From Rotaria socialis (taxonomy: Eukaryota > Rotifera > Eurotatoria > Philodinida > Philodinidae), in assembly GCA_905331475.1 (NCBI GenBank), contig CAJNYU010002701.1:1-64000 (forward strand): a stretch of DNA of 64,000 nucleotides, read 5' to 3'. The notes under the pieces are model-generated. The model saw only the letters and a list, made by a program, of their open reading frames with translations, made no database searches and had not been told where the DNA came from. The position numbers and the translations under genes are program-made. Each line of letters opens with the position of its first letter. Position 1 is the stretch's first letter. Shown here piece after piece: positions 10,941 to 20,891 of this stretch.

Positions 10941-13462
10941 TTAGAATTCTTGACGAATCCTTTCTAATAGTGATTGAAGTTGATTAGCGTCTTTGTTGAG
11001 TAATTCGAGAAGACGTTTGCGAGCTTTCTGTACTACAGCATGCCACATTGTCGACAATGTAGCGAAACGTGTTTCAAGTGCAACAATAACAATGGCCGCA
11101 ATAACAATTTGCTGATTACTATTGGATGATAGAAAGTTTGGTAGCGATTTTCCGGTCAGTTGTTCTATATCTTTTGCATCCAAATCCCATAAACCGTCAA
11201 ATTTTTGTCTGCTGATCAAGTAACGAACAATATCTTGATCATCTATTGGCCATGATTCAGTTTTCTCTTGGACAGTCAAAGGCTGAGGGTTTGCACATGA
11301 GTCCATAAAATAATTGTTCGGCTCGTCATCCGCGACGTCTAAATCGGCTATTGATTCAGACGTGCAACAATTATCATACATGAAAAAATCAAATATCGGA
11401 CTCGATCGAGATGCGCTGTAGTTAACAAAGCTATTCAACGACAGTCCGCGCGTTGGTGGTGACATTGCACAGCATGTTATCATAGGAGCAGAAAAATTCA
11501 TCATCTGTTGAGATCCCAATAAATGTTCGTCATCGGCCGATATTTGAATTGGTACTTCACGCAAGACCATATCAGCGTTGCTGGCATTCACTCGTTTTTC
11601 AACGCCAATAAAAGCAGTATGTGGACTTAGAATCTGATACTTGAGGGAAAGTTTAATAATACGTTTCTTCGTGGTTTCTTTTTCGTCGACTGTTGGTATT
11701 GGTGATGGTTGATTGTGCTGAAATCGACTCTGTAATGACCCTGAATGATTCTGTCCGATTGAGGATGGTAGCTTCGAGTGTTGTAGTTCGAGAATAAGAG
11801 CTTTTGCAGCAAGTCTTGCAATCGTTCCATTGTTGCTAACCTGTGGTATACAATCGATTTTTGCTTCTCCCAATCGATTCTCATCAGTATGTAATTCGAC
11901 ACTCGAGTTATGATTGAACACAAACGTTGGATCGTTTGCAAGTGCATACGCTATGAGACGATCATTAGCATAGACTGGTGGCATTTTCGTTGGCGCACTT
12001 GTTACATCAGTAGCCAGATTCCATTTCACTTTTATGTTTGTTATACAGGATTGTAGAGCTTTTTGCAATTGTTCACCCACGTGTACGTCAACACTAGTAT
12101 TAGGTGGAATAAAAACGAAACGTCCATTTGTTGCTCGAGCAAGACCTTTGACTAGTGAACGACTTGGCGAATGACCCAAGCCGAATGAAAAGATTCGTGT
12201 AGAAGTAGCCATCGTACGACACAAGTCGAGTACCTCATTCACATTTGAAATTTCTCCATCGGTCAACAGAAATATTTGTCTTGCACGACCTTGTCTTGGA
12301 GAATGTTTTTCTAACCATTGAAGAGGTTGTAACTACAATAGAGATAAACGACCGACTGTTTAAGATAACATCGTTAAAAGCAATGAAGACTTACTAGCTC
12401 AGTACCGCCTAAATCTGCTTTCAACTGTTTTGTAAGCTGTTCAGCCTTTTGTGAATTCTCTTCATTGTAAATGGCAGTGATCTCGTTGAATAGTGCCCGA
12501 TGATTTGATCCAAATCGAATGATATTAAAATGACAATTGACTGGAAGACTCTTGAGAAAGAGTAACATGGCTTCACGAGCCAATCCAATCTTGTTCTCAT
12601 CTTCCATCGATCCACTACAGTCGACAACAAAAATAAATTCATTGGTCATTTCAGTATTATTCATTGCACGTTGACAATCTTCTTCCGTTGGCGTAAATGA
12701 TGCCATAACAGCGCCTGGTTCCACTGCAACAATGGTATTCGAATGATTATTAACTAATTCAATATCCAATAAGATATCTCGATCTAGATGAGTGCTTTGT
12801 TGAGCAAACTCGATCACATACACATCCTCTTGAGCGAGATCAATTTTGATCGGATGAGATGTTGAACTAACTCGAGAAACATTTGCTTTCGTTACTCGAC
12901 AATGAAATTCAACTGTATACTGAGTAGTTTGAACATATTTAGATGTCGTGTCAGATGGTGCACTAATACCACCTTTGTCTGGATTGTAACGTGGTGCAAT
13001 AGTTGTTGGAATAACAAAACGAATTTTACTTCCATTTTGAACCAAATCTAGTTCGGATACGTATGATATCGAGATATGACATTCTTTACCAGCTGGTAAT
13101 GCGCCAACATTGATAACAAAATTATCTTGAGATTTTTCATCTTGTTCAAGTAAATATGCACCATGACCTTGTTGAAGAGCATCAATATATTCTCGTTGTG
13201 CTTCCTTTTTTTCTTTCAAATGTGCAACAATTTCTCGTTCATCAATTCGAGCAACAAAAGAGTAGATTGCTGCTTGTTCTTCGATTGGAAAACAGTAAAT
13301 TGCTTCAATTGGTTTTGTCTCATCGTTACGAAAGATTTGTTTGATAGTTACATCGGCAGCAAACGATTTAATGTACGCTTCGACACTAACCTGTTTCAAT
13401 GGTACATACTGTTGCTCTACTTGTTGACTAAAGCCAGAAAGATCTCGTTTGATTCGAAGCAT
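10941..13462 (-). CDS. VIT and VWA domain protein, VWA5A-like
   Basis: Exon 1 is 13462-12395 and exon 2 is 12332-10941, joined in phase 0 across a 62 bp intron, for 819 residues. Residues 1-140 form a VIT domain (vault protein inter-alpha-trypsin) with the typical EAIYCFP and GALPAGKE segments. About 275-440 is a von Willebrand A domain with the metal-binding motif DCSGSM (Asp281, Ser283, Ser285), the GGTEL loop at the exon junction, and LLTDGE. The later segment ILSPHTAFIGVEKR and a C-terminal helical block around DGLWDL are typical of VWA5A. No signal peptide is seen, fitting the cytosolic VWA5A branch rather than secreted inter-alpha-inhibitor heavy chains. Family call is firm; exact function unknown. 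Confidence 0.92.
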
Positions 13463-14060
13463 CGTGTAGAATGAAGCTGTTACGATTGTTATTACTCACT
13501 TAAATACCCACCGCTTGTTTACAACAAGCCATGAGTCAATATTGAAGGAAAGAATGCAACTCCGTGATTCACAGAACAGAAGTATGATTAATCACTCCAA
13601 TGAGGGAAAGATATGATCTTATCTACCTTCTGACAAATTAGACCATGACATATGATTTTCAACATATGTTGTGCAAGTCATTTTTTCATTAAATTGCAAA
13701 GCTGATAGACAGAGCTTACAAAACTGTGCGAAATTAATTCTTTTAAACAACTTCTAGAAACAAAATTTTATTTTCAAACAAATATAACAGTATAGAATAG
13801 TCAGTGTGTAGATGTCGCTCGCGAAATCTATCAAGGAATCTCACATGCCACACACTCGCAGCGGCAAACTCTGATTTAAAATCACTTTGTTATTGTCAGC
13901 AATAATGGATGCCAAATAGCAAGTAACATAATCAGACATACTCTCCATCTGATACTATGTCAAAAATTTGTAACATTTGTATTCAAATCCTGATCAGAAT
14001 CCACTAGACGATATACCAACCTTCTAGAATCATCGTGCCCTGAAGTATCACTAAATACGT
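13463..14060. other. No gene seen
   Basis: Upstream region of the VIT/VWA gene. No frame, no obvious TATA box and no repeat is recognised. Confidence 0.5.
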
Positions 14061-14127
14061 TATTCTATATCCTGCAGGATATAGAATATGGGTGTGGGTG
14101 TGGGCCCACACCCTCACACCCTCAATA
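14061..14127. repeat. Twin palindromes, one of TGTGGG repeats
   Basis: 14061-14088 is a perfect 28 bp palindrome centred on CCTGCAGG. Directly next to it, 14087-14127 is an imperfect palindrome whose left arm is GGGTGTGGGTGTGGG and right arm CCCACACCCTCACACCC. TGTGGG is, as far as I recall, the telomeric repeat unit of the bdelloid Adineta vaga, so this may be a tiny interstitial telomere-like site or simply a MITE end. Confidence 0.75.
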
Positions 14128-14366
14128 TGTGTCTTTCTTTTTTGCTTCAGTTATACGAGATTGAATGAGATTACATATCGTTACATCAATTGGTAATTGA
14201 GAACACCTTTCTTCATGCAGACTTAGAAGTTGGTGAAAAGGAACTGAATATTTATGCATGAAAAATAGAATGGTATACTTGATGTTATTGGAATGGTACA
14301 ACTTCAAAATTAAACGAGCCTAATTCAGGCATCGCAGTTTCGGGGAAAAAAATAATGTATTGCTAG

Positions 14367-14376
14367 TATATAAAAG
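14367..14376 (+). promoter_or_regulatory. TATA box
   Basis: TATATAAAAG is a near-consensus TATA box. About 30 bp downstream the presumed first exon begins. That exon ends in CAG|gtgagt at 14444 and would splice to the TTTCAG acceptor at 14679, 28 bp before the ATG of the secreted-protein gene. This supports transcription on the plus strand. Confidence 0.6.
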
Positions 14377-14706
14377 TGGAAGCGATTTTCGTAAGCATTA
14401 CACACAAATCGAGAGTATTCCTTCCCGCAGCATGCTGAGGACAGGTGAGTTGTTTATCATTAAAAAAACAAAGGATGCTAATTACGCATCCGACTACGGT
14501 TAACCTGAACCTTGTGAGAAAAAAACTACCTAATTTGTTTTTGTTTCCATACCTTTCACACAACTGATTTACTACAGAATGAGAATAATGAAAATATCTA
14601 TATTTCACTGTGGATTAATCAAAAGATCCGATTATAATAAGAAACAATATTCTTACGCGAAGATTTTGTTCTGTTTCAGAACTTAGACGAAAATTCGAAT
14701 CAAACA

Positions 14707-15382
14707 ATGTGTTACATATTGTTTTTGAGTTTTAATCTTCTTCCCATGTTGCGCACAAGTGAAGAGAATCCGGTTGTTACAAGTAAAACTAATAATATAA
14801 TCAATATTTCCAATCTTGGAAAAAGAAGTTCTTCGAATGTAAATAAACCGCTACGACGTCGATATTTTTACACACGATATCAAGATCTCGAAATGTTTGA
14901 AATAGGTATAGCATCAGCTACATTTACGAAAATTCCCCGTCTGTCACTTGCTGCTCATCATTCAGTTCCGACGATTTATAAGATTCGGGTTCAGATGACG
15001 GCTCAGCCTGGCAAACAAGGAGTATACAGTCTAGTTCAGTTTCTCATAAATAACCAAGTGTTAATTTCAAATCAGCTACTACCAAATAATGATAAATGTC
15101 TTAAACATCAACATGTTTGCGAAAGTAGCATTATGGCGTTAGATTTTCGAGGCGGTAGCTTCTTTGGTAGTGGAAGTACTACTTCGGTATGCGCTCCATA
15201 TTTCAAATCTGCATTCGCGTTAATGGCAGCTGGCAGCTGAAACACATTTCATTGAAGTAGGAGCACGAACCGAAGATCCGTGGTTACGTTTATGGAGCGG
15301 TGAGCTTTCTGTAGAAATGGCTGAATACGATCCAGATTGGCATGTTGGATTATCATATCCAACTATTCGTAATTTGGATTAG
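14707..15382 (+). pseudogene. Small secreted protein gene broken by 7 bp duplication
   Basis: From ATG 14707 the frame runs 177 codons to TGA at 15238-15240. It starts with a hydrophobic leader (MCYILFLSFNLLP) like a signal peptide and then a basic stretch (LRRRYFYTR). The frame breaks exactly at a tandem 7 bp duplication, GGCAGCT at 15225-15231 and again at 15232-15238. Dropping one copy keeps a protein-like frame open for about 47 more residues to TAG at 15380-15382, with four Trp and no extra stop. So this is a recent frameshift, a non-functional allele, or an assembly error. The composition suggests a compact beta-rich extracellular domain; no family recognised. A 235 bp 5' UTR intron (14445-14679) is likely. 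Confidence 0.65.
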
Positions 15383-15654
15383 AACACTGCAACTTTGACT
15401 CTTCGCTTATTGTTTGCATGATCTTGAACTTAATGTTTAACATCAATGCTATACTGATTCTATTCTTCATTTTTCTCGCTTATTTTCTCTCTCTTAGTAT
15501 TCTTGCTTAAAATACATTTGAATTTTGAATCTTGAGGGTATTGGTGTATACCAATAATTACTTACGTCAAATAAACATGAATACAAATAATTTTTCTCGT
15601 ATCCATTGTATATGAGAAAACACTTGATATTCCTAAGCGGAATATACTTGAAAG

Positions 15655-15853
15655 CAAGGGGGGGAGCTGATTTATGATACTAGAAATCATTGGAAATCAC
15701 TAGAAATCAAGGGTTACAAACTACTTTCTTGATTTCTGGTGATATCCAATGATTCCTAGCAATGAAAAAGTTGATTTCTCATATCAGAAATCACTAGAAA
15801 TCAAGAAATCACTAGAAATTACTAGAAATCAAGAAATCAGTTTTTTCCCCTTG
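15655..15853. mobile_element. 199 bp hAT-like MITE built of AGAAATC words
   Basis: The ends CAAGGGG and CCCCTTG are inverted, with the inner arms CTGATTT/AAATCAG also matching. A perfect 8 bp duplication, cttgaaag, flanks it (15647-15654 and 15854-15861). The interior is almost only AGAAATCA, CTAGAAATC and the reverse GATTTCT. Non-coding. Confidence 0.9.
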
Positions 15854-15861
15854 CTTGAAAG

Positions 15862-17041
15862 ATAAAACAAAGAAAATATACTATTATGATCATCAATTTA
15901 TGAGCTGAACTAAAAGCTGCTGATTTGTAAGACGACCACTGAAATGAAAATTGCTGTTTAATGAGATTTTTCTTTTCACTCGACATGTTTGAATCGTCGA
16001 TGAGCTTTTATTGAACCATACACGATTCCCTAAGATATAGAAAGTAAAACGACCAAACTAAATGAAGAATGAAATAACACTCACTTCGTGTAAGCATTAC
16101 TCATAAACACAACTTGTTATCGCAGTTTCTTTTCCATCATGTCCTATTAACTTCTGACGCCACATGCGCCATTTTCAAACCGAGATATCGACTAATGTAT
16201 TATATAGAAAGAAATATATAGTAATAAACTCATCTTTGCATTTGAATTCCGTCCGTCAAAAGTACTGTCATCAAATTCGATACCATACGTAAAGTTGATT
16301 ATTTTTGTTGTAAGTGTAGCTTCAGCACGAACAGTGCATGTGTGTCTTGATGTTCCGAGATGATAAAGCTTGGATGAATTTCTTTGGCAACTCAACGCTT
16401 AATCATTCCAAATCCAACTTCCTTTAAGAATTCATTAGAATTTTTATCGTCAACTTACAAAGAAGAATTGAGTCACTAATAGTGACTCACTATTAATAAC
16501 CATAAATAGGCAAATCATACACATTATTTGAACCAGTGATAACTCTTCAGTTCTTCATGAAGTTTCAATATTTCTATAGTCACGAATGAATTGGCTAGAA
16601 TATCAAAGTAAATATATCAACTTGTAATGAATCTTCAACACTAATCAATCACTAACTTCGTATATTTTTACGCTCTGAGTAATATTTATTCTGTTGCTTT
16701 ATATACCCGCCTACTCCATATACACGTTGTTTAGCCGCATTTGCAGTTATGCACTATGAGTCTGCGTCACACATACGCAGATTTGACTGAATTTTTCTTT
16801 GTTTCTTCCACAACTAGAGACAAAAATAGCATACATGAAACTGTCATTTGGCATCAGTTGTAGCAGAAAATTTTCGAAGAGGTTTTTACCATTGAAATGA
16901 AAGAAGATGAAAAGGGAGTTTGAGTCTTCAACAAAATTGATAGTTAACTTCATTATTTTTTTCATCGAGCCTCAGTATGAGTGAAAATCTTCACACTTCC
17001 AGCGGAGATATAGATGAACAATTAGAGAATGTCATACTGTT
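15862..17041. other. No convincing gene
   Basis: Sequence between the broken secreted-protein gene and the 3' end of the ART-TPR gene. Minus-strand frames at 16192-16395 and 16747-16965 are short and look like chance. No repeat stands out. Confidence 0.45.
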
Positions 17042-19453
17042 TTAGTCGAAAAGAGAAAATTCGTCGTCGTGATTATCATCTTGCTTTGTTAACATATTGT
17101 CACCAGCCAGGCTCTGTTGAACTTTGCGAATTTTATTCTGAATATCAAACAGTTCTTTGCGTCGGGAGTGATAAATAATTTGATACATTGATAAGGCTTC
17201 AGAGTAATAATATAAAGCTTGCTGATAGTTGTGTAATTTTTCGAAATAAATATCTCCAATCTTTTGTAGCCTGAAAGGAAAATTGGGATGATTTGGCTCA
17301 TATACTCGACTACAGGTCTCAAGAATATCTTGCTGATGTGTGAGAGCTAGTTGGAAATCATTCTGACTTAGGGCTACTGTACTCAGCGTATCTAGACAGT
17401 TAATTTTGAGCAATAGATCTGGAGGCGAACATTTTTCCAAAATCTTCAAAGCTTTTCCATAGTATTCTTCATGACGTTTAAGGAAATCTCCAATTTTCAT
17501 GAGTCTCAAAGCAATATTTGGATGATTATCATTTAAAATCGTACGTTGAATCGTTAACTTTTCTTGATATAGAGTCAGCGCTTTTTCTTTGTCATGCTTC
17601 TTACAGTATATTCGGGTGATCCAGTCGAGATGCTTCAATAGTCTAGAATGATCAGGAGGAAGACATTTTTCTTCCATTTCCAATTGACAGTAGTAGTAAT
17701 CAAGTGCTCTGTCAAGTTCATTTTTTTCTTCGTAAATACTTCCAATACTACCGAAACACTTAGCAATTTCGGGATGTTGTGCAGGAAAAAGTCGCTTGTA
17801 CATACCAAGAGCTCGGCTGAGCCATATAAGAGCTGTGTCGAACTTACATTTACTCTTGTAAACTAAACCAATCGATTCAATCGTGTAGCCTTTGTCCTCA
17901 TGGTCTCCATCGTAATTCTTTTCATGAATAGTTAGAGCTTGTAGAAAATAATCAAGGGCACGATCAATTTCACTTTGGGCTCTATAAATGACAGCGATAT
18001 TATGTAACGATCCCGCTATTTTTGGATCAGTTTCCTGCAATTTTCGTTTTCTAATTTCATAAGCTTCATTGTAGTTTTTCAATGCCTGATCAAGTACACC
18101 TTTCTTAGCGTACACACATCCGATACTATTATAGATATCGGCAATATCCGGATGATCTGGAGGAACTGACTGGAGTAAATTTTTAAAATATTTTTCAGCA
18201 CGATCTATTTGACCCAATTCATTCCACAGGAGCCGTCCGAAGCCGATCAGAGGACTATACTCTTTCATCATCTCTTTCTGTGCTTGTATATAATCATGTG
18301 TTCGTTCAGCGCCTTCGTCAGTGGTTATTAAACGAATTCTCCACAAGTTTAAAGCTTCGTCCATTTCGATTGATTCGACTTTAAATGTTGTACCAAGACC
18401 AAACAAAACTTCTTTCTCACCTTTCATTTTACTAAACTGTTCGATATCAGCGGCAACAACTGAATCTAATGATGGGTTAACGCAAATTTCGATGAGACAT
18501 ATTTTAAAATCATTTCCAATTGCTGCACATTTGTGAGCAAATCTTAAAGCAACGTTTATATCTCTTGAAGTCGAGAGGAATCCGTTGAATGTAATGATAA
18601 TTCCAATGCTAGCATGTAACTCTTCAAAATCCGTATTTGAAAGACGTTGTCCTCGATAGACAGTCACCCAACCATTCTGTTTCAACTTCTGACATTCATT
18701 TTCCAATGCAGTAGAGAGATCGATAATAAAAAATCGAAAAGAATAAAGCAGGTCGATATTTTCTGTTCGAAGACCTCTGTTAAGCAACTTATAGAGAAAA
18801 CACTCATCTGAATACCACCAAATAGCTTTGTCTGGAGTATAAGATTTTCGAAATTCAGCTATTTTTAGAAGTTCTTCCTTATTGCTTGCGTAGAAATCTT
18901 CACAAACCGCGAGCATATTATTTTTTGACTGCGCATCTGGAATCATATCTTTTAATACATTAATCAGAAGTTGATACCAAATAAATGAGGCCGAGTTTTT
19001 CGTCAAGTCTCTAATGGACTTCTGCTTCTGATCGAACAAACTAACAGCGATAGCTATCCTCGCCATGGATTGAATTATATTTCGAACCGATCCTATTAGG
19101 GCGTTCTCGTCATCGAATACATCTACGATCTTCGAATATTGAGAGCGTAGTTTATCATGAACATAAGAACGCTTCTTAGAGTAGAGGAAAACTGCAAATA
19201 ATGACGAACAGTCATGAAATTTTGATAAAATATCAGTAATACATCCATTCCAAATAATAAAAATTACTTTTTCATCCCGCACCGAGTTCATAAAATTGAT
19301 ACACTGTATATAATCGACGCAATTCAAAGCAGCAGGATTGATCTCAAGAATATGTTTATTTGTCTGAATACATTTTGTTGCATCATCACTCACAGTACCT
19401 AAACTAATAACACGAACATCTTCCATGTTTTTGATCATTTTTACTGGAACCAT
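17042..19453 (-). CDS. ADP-ribosyltransferase (R-S-E) with TPR repeats
   Basis: Single coding exon of 803 residues from ATG 19453. Residues 1-130 resemble the variable N-terminal module seen before the transferase in bdelloid members. About 200-375 is an arginine-specific ADP-ribosyltransferase fold: VYRGQR (Arg267), FLSTS (294-296), and EKEVLFGLG, giving the E-x-E pair Glu346/Glu348. All three R-S-E elements are intact, so it is probably able to transfer ADP-ribose from NAD+ to a protein. About 410-785 is a run of tetratricopeptide repeats of kinesin-light-chain type, each carrying a DHP-I-A pattern and an ALxY helix, likely the partner-binding part. The frame extends upstream only through a GTG codon and a T-rich AG acceptor (19497), so the ATG with an acceptor 43 bp before it is preferred. 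No signal peptide. Target unknown. Confidence 0.93.
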   Translation of the reverse strand: MVPVKMIKNMEDVRVISLGTVSDDATKCIQTNKHILEINPAALNCVDYIQCINFMNSVRDEKVIFIIWNGCITDILSKFHDCSSLFAVFLYSKKRSYVHDKLRSQYSKIVDVFDDENALIGSVRNIIQSMARIAIAVSLFDQKQKSIRDLTKNSASFIWYQLLINVLKDMIPDAQSKNNMLAVCEDFYASNKEELLKIAEFRKSYTPDKAIWWYSDECFLYKLLNRGLRTENIDLLYSFRFFIIDLSTALENECQKLKQNGWVTVYRGQRLSNTDFEELHASIGIIITFNGFLSTSRDINVALRFAHKCAAIGNDFKICLIEICVNPSLDSVVAADIEQFSKMKGEKEVLFGLGTTFKVESIEMDEALNLWRIRLITTDEGAERTHDYIQAQKEMMKEYSPLIGFGRLLWNELGQIDRAEKYFKNLLQSVPPDHPDIADIYNSIGCVYAKKGVLDQALKNYNEAYEIRKRKLQETDPKIAGSLHNIAVIYRAQSEIDRALDYFLQALTIHEKNYDGDHEDKGYTIESIGLVYKSKCKFDTALIWLSRALGMYKRLFPAQHPEIAKCFGSIGSIYEEKNELDRALDYYYCQLEMEEKCLPPDHSRLLKHLDWITRIYCKKHDKEKALTLYQEKLTIQRTILNDNHPNIALRLMKIGDFLKRHEEYYGKALKILEKCSPPDLLLKINCLDTLSTVALSQNDFQLALTHQQDILETCSRVYEPNHPNFPFRLQKIGDIYFEKLHNYQQALYYYSEALSMYQIIYHSRRKELFDIQNKIRKVQQSLAGDNMLTKQDDNHDDEFSLFD

Positions 19454-19687
19454 TTCATACACTTCTACTTTAGCTTTCGATTTTGAAATTCTATTTCTAT
19501 AAAAAAAAAGAACCCAAGACACTCCACCACAGAGTTTTTACCTGTTTGTGAATAGTTATTTTTTGTTGGAATAAGGAAGACGATAGAAAAAAAAGCCCTC
19601 TGAGCTCTTTTTTGTGCAAACATAAAAAGAATAAAGGACAATCATAGAAATAAAAAGAATTTTTTTGAGTACACTAAGAAATAAGAG

Positions 19688-20883
19688 CAGGCCTGCCACC
19701 TCTTCTGCTTTTAGCAGAAAAATTCTGCTTCTTTTCTGTCGTTTCTGCTTTTTGAAGATTTTTCTGCTTTTCTTTAAACTGTGTTATTTATATTTTTAAC
19801 GAATATTTTTCATCTCAAAGATCTTTTTTCATAATTATAAAAGAATCGTGATCAATAATTGCTGATGATTTTGTTTGATTCAAATTCATTCAATTTTAGA
19901 AAGATGATCTTTATTTTCTACTAGGTGCAAACAACCACTAATGTGTTTTTTTTGTCTCCAATCGATCCTTTACGCATGTTTTTCTTCCTTTCGTATGTTT
20001 TATTAGTCATTGAATTCGCTTACATTCTTTTTTGCTGTAGTTTGATGAATACAATTATTAATATGATAAGTAAATCAAATTTCATGCGACATACCTCCCA
20101 TAAAGATTGTAGATTTTCGGTGTGAAAACTCATAAAATCCGCCTAAATTTTAGCAGCATTTTAGTCAGTTTTTCTCGCTCTGTCCAATAGTGATACTAGG
20201 TTTCGACTAGCATTAAAAGCGTTCGAAGATTTGACTAAAATTCTGATTTTGTTGTCCACATGTTTCATCAAATCTTGTCGAATTTTAGAAATTGTTTTAA
20301 TGTTAGGCGAAATCTAGCATCACTATGGAATAGAGCGAGAAAAAATGAATAAAAATGCCACAAAGATCTAGTCGGATTTTATGAGTTTTCATATTGAAAC
20401 TCTACAATCTTTTTGGGAGGTACATCACATTCAACTCGAGTCAAATCCTCTCCAATTCAAATCCAAAAGCAAAATCAAATCTAGACAGCCCCAGTCAAAT
20501 CTAGCATTTGAATTTGGCTGGATTCGGGCTTGGCGCATCGCCAGTCATTATCACCAAGAATTAACCAGTAAAAAGAAATCGATGAACGATGTGTTCAACA
20601 GAGGTTTATTAAAAGCTATTGAATAAAATGAGAACTATACATCCAAAAGAATGCGTTCAATAATCTTACTTATTTCTTAATTAATTGTTTTTCTTGATTC
20701 AATAAACATTAAAGTTTGATGTGAAAGTTCTTAATTAGTACAAAAAAACAAAGTTTACAAATAGCTTTATATCGCAAATATACTTTCTGCTTTTTTTCTG
20801 CTTCTCCAGAAACAAACTTTTGTCATTTTCTGCTTTTTATAAATTATTTTCTGCTTTTCGGACTTCAAAAGGTGGCAGCACTG
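19688..20883. mobile_element. 1.2 kb hAT-like non-autonomous element
   Basis: The ends are CAGGCCTGCCACCT and AGGTGGCAGCACTG. They are flanked by a perfect 8 bp duplication, aataagag (19680-19687 and 20884-20891). Both end regions repeat TTCTGCTTTT. The ends match the 100 bp MITE at 6624-6723, including the GGACTTC segment before the right terminus. No transposase is visible; a 246 bp plus-strand frame (20381-20626) is not recognisable. A second foldback is nested inside (20094-20420). Confidence 0.9.
20094..20420. mobile_element. TA-flanked foldback nested in hAT-like element
   Basis: CCTCCCATAAAGATTGTAG at the left is inverted at the right as CTACAATCTTTTTGGGAGG, and TA flanks both ends (20092-20093 and 20421-20422). 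Pairing continues inward, with TTCTCGCTCTGTCC and its partner around 20330. Almost the whole 327 bp folds on itself. The TA flanks point to a Tc1/mariner-type MITE that landed in the older hAT-like element. Confidence 0.8.
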
Positions 20884-20891
20884 AATAAGAG

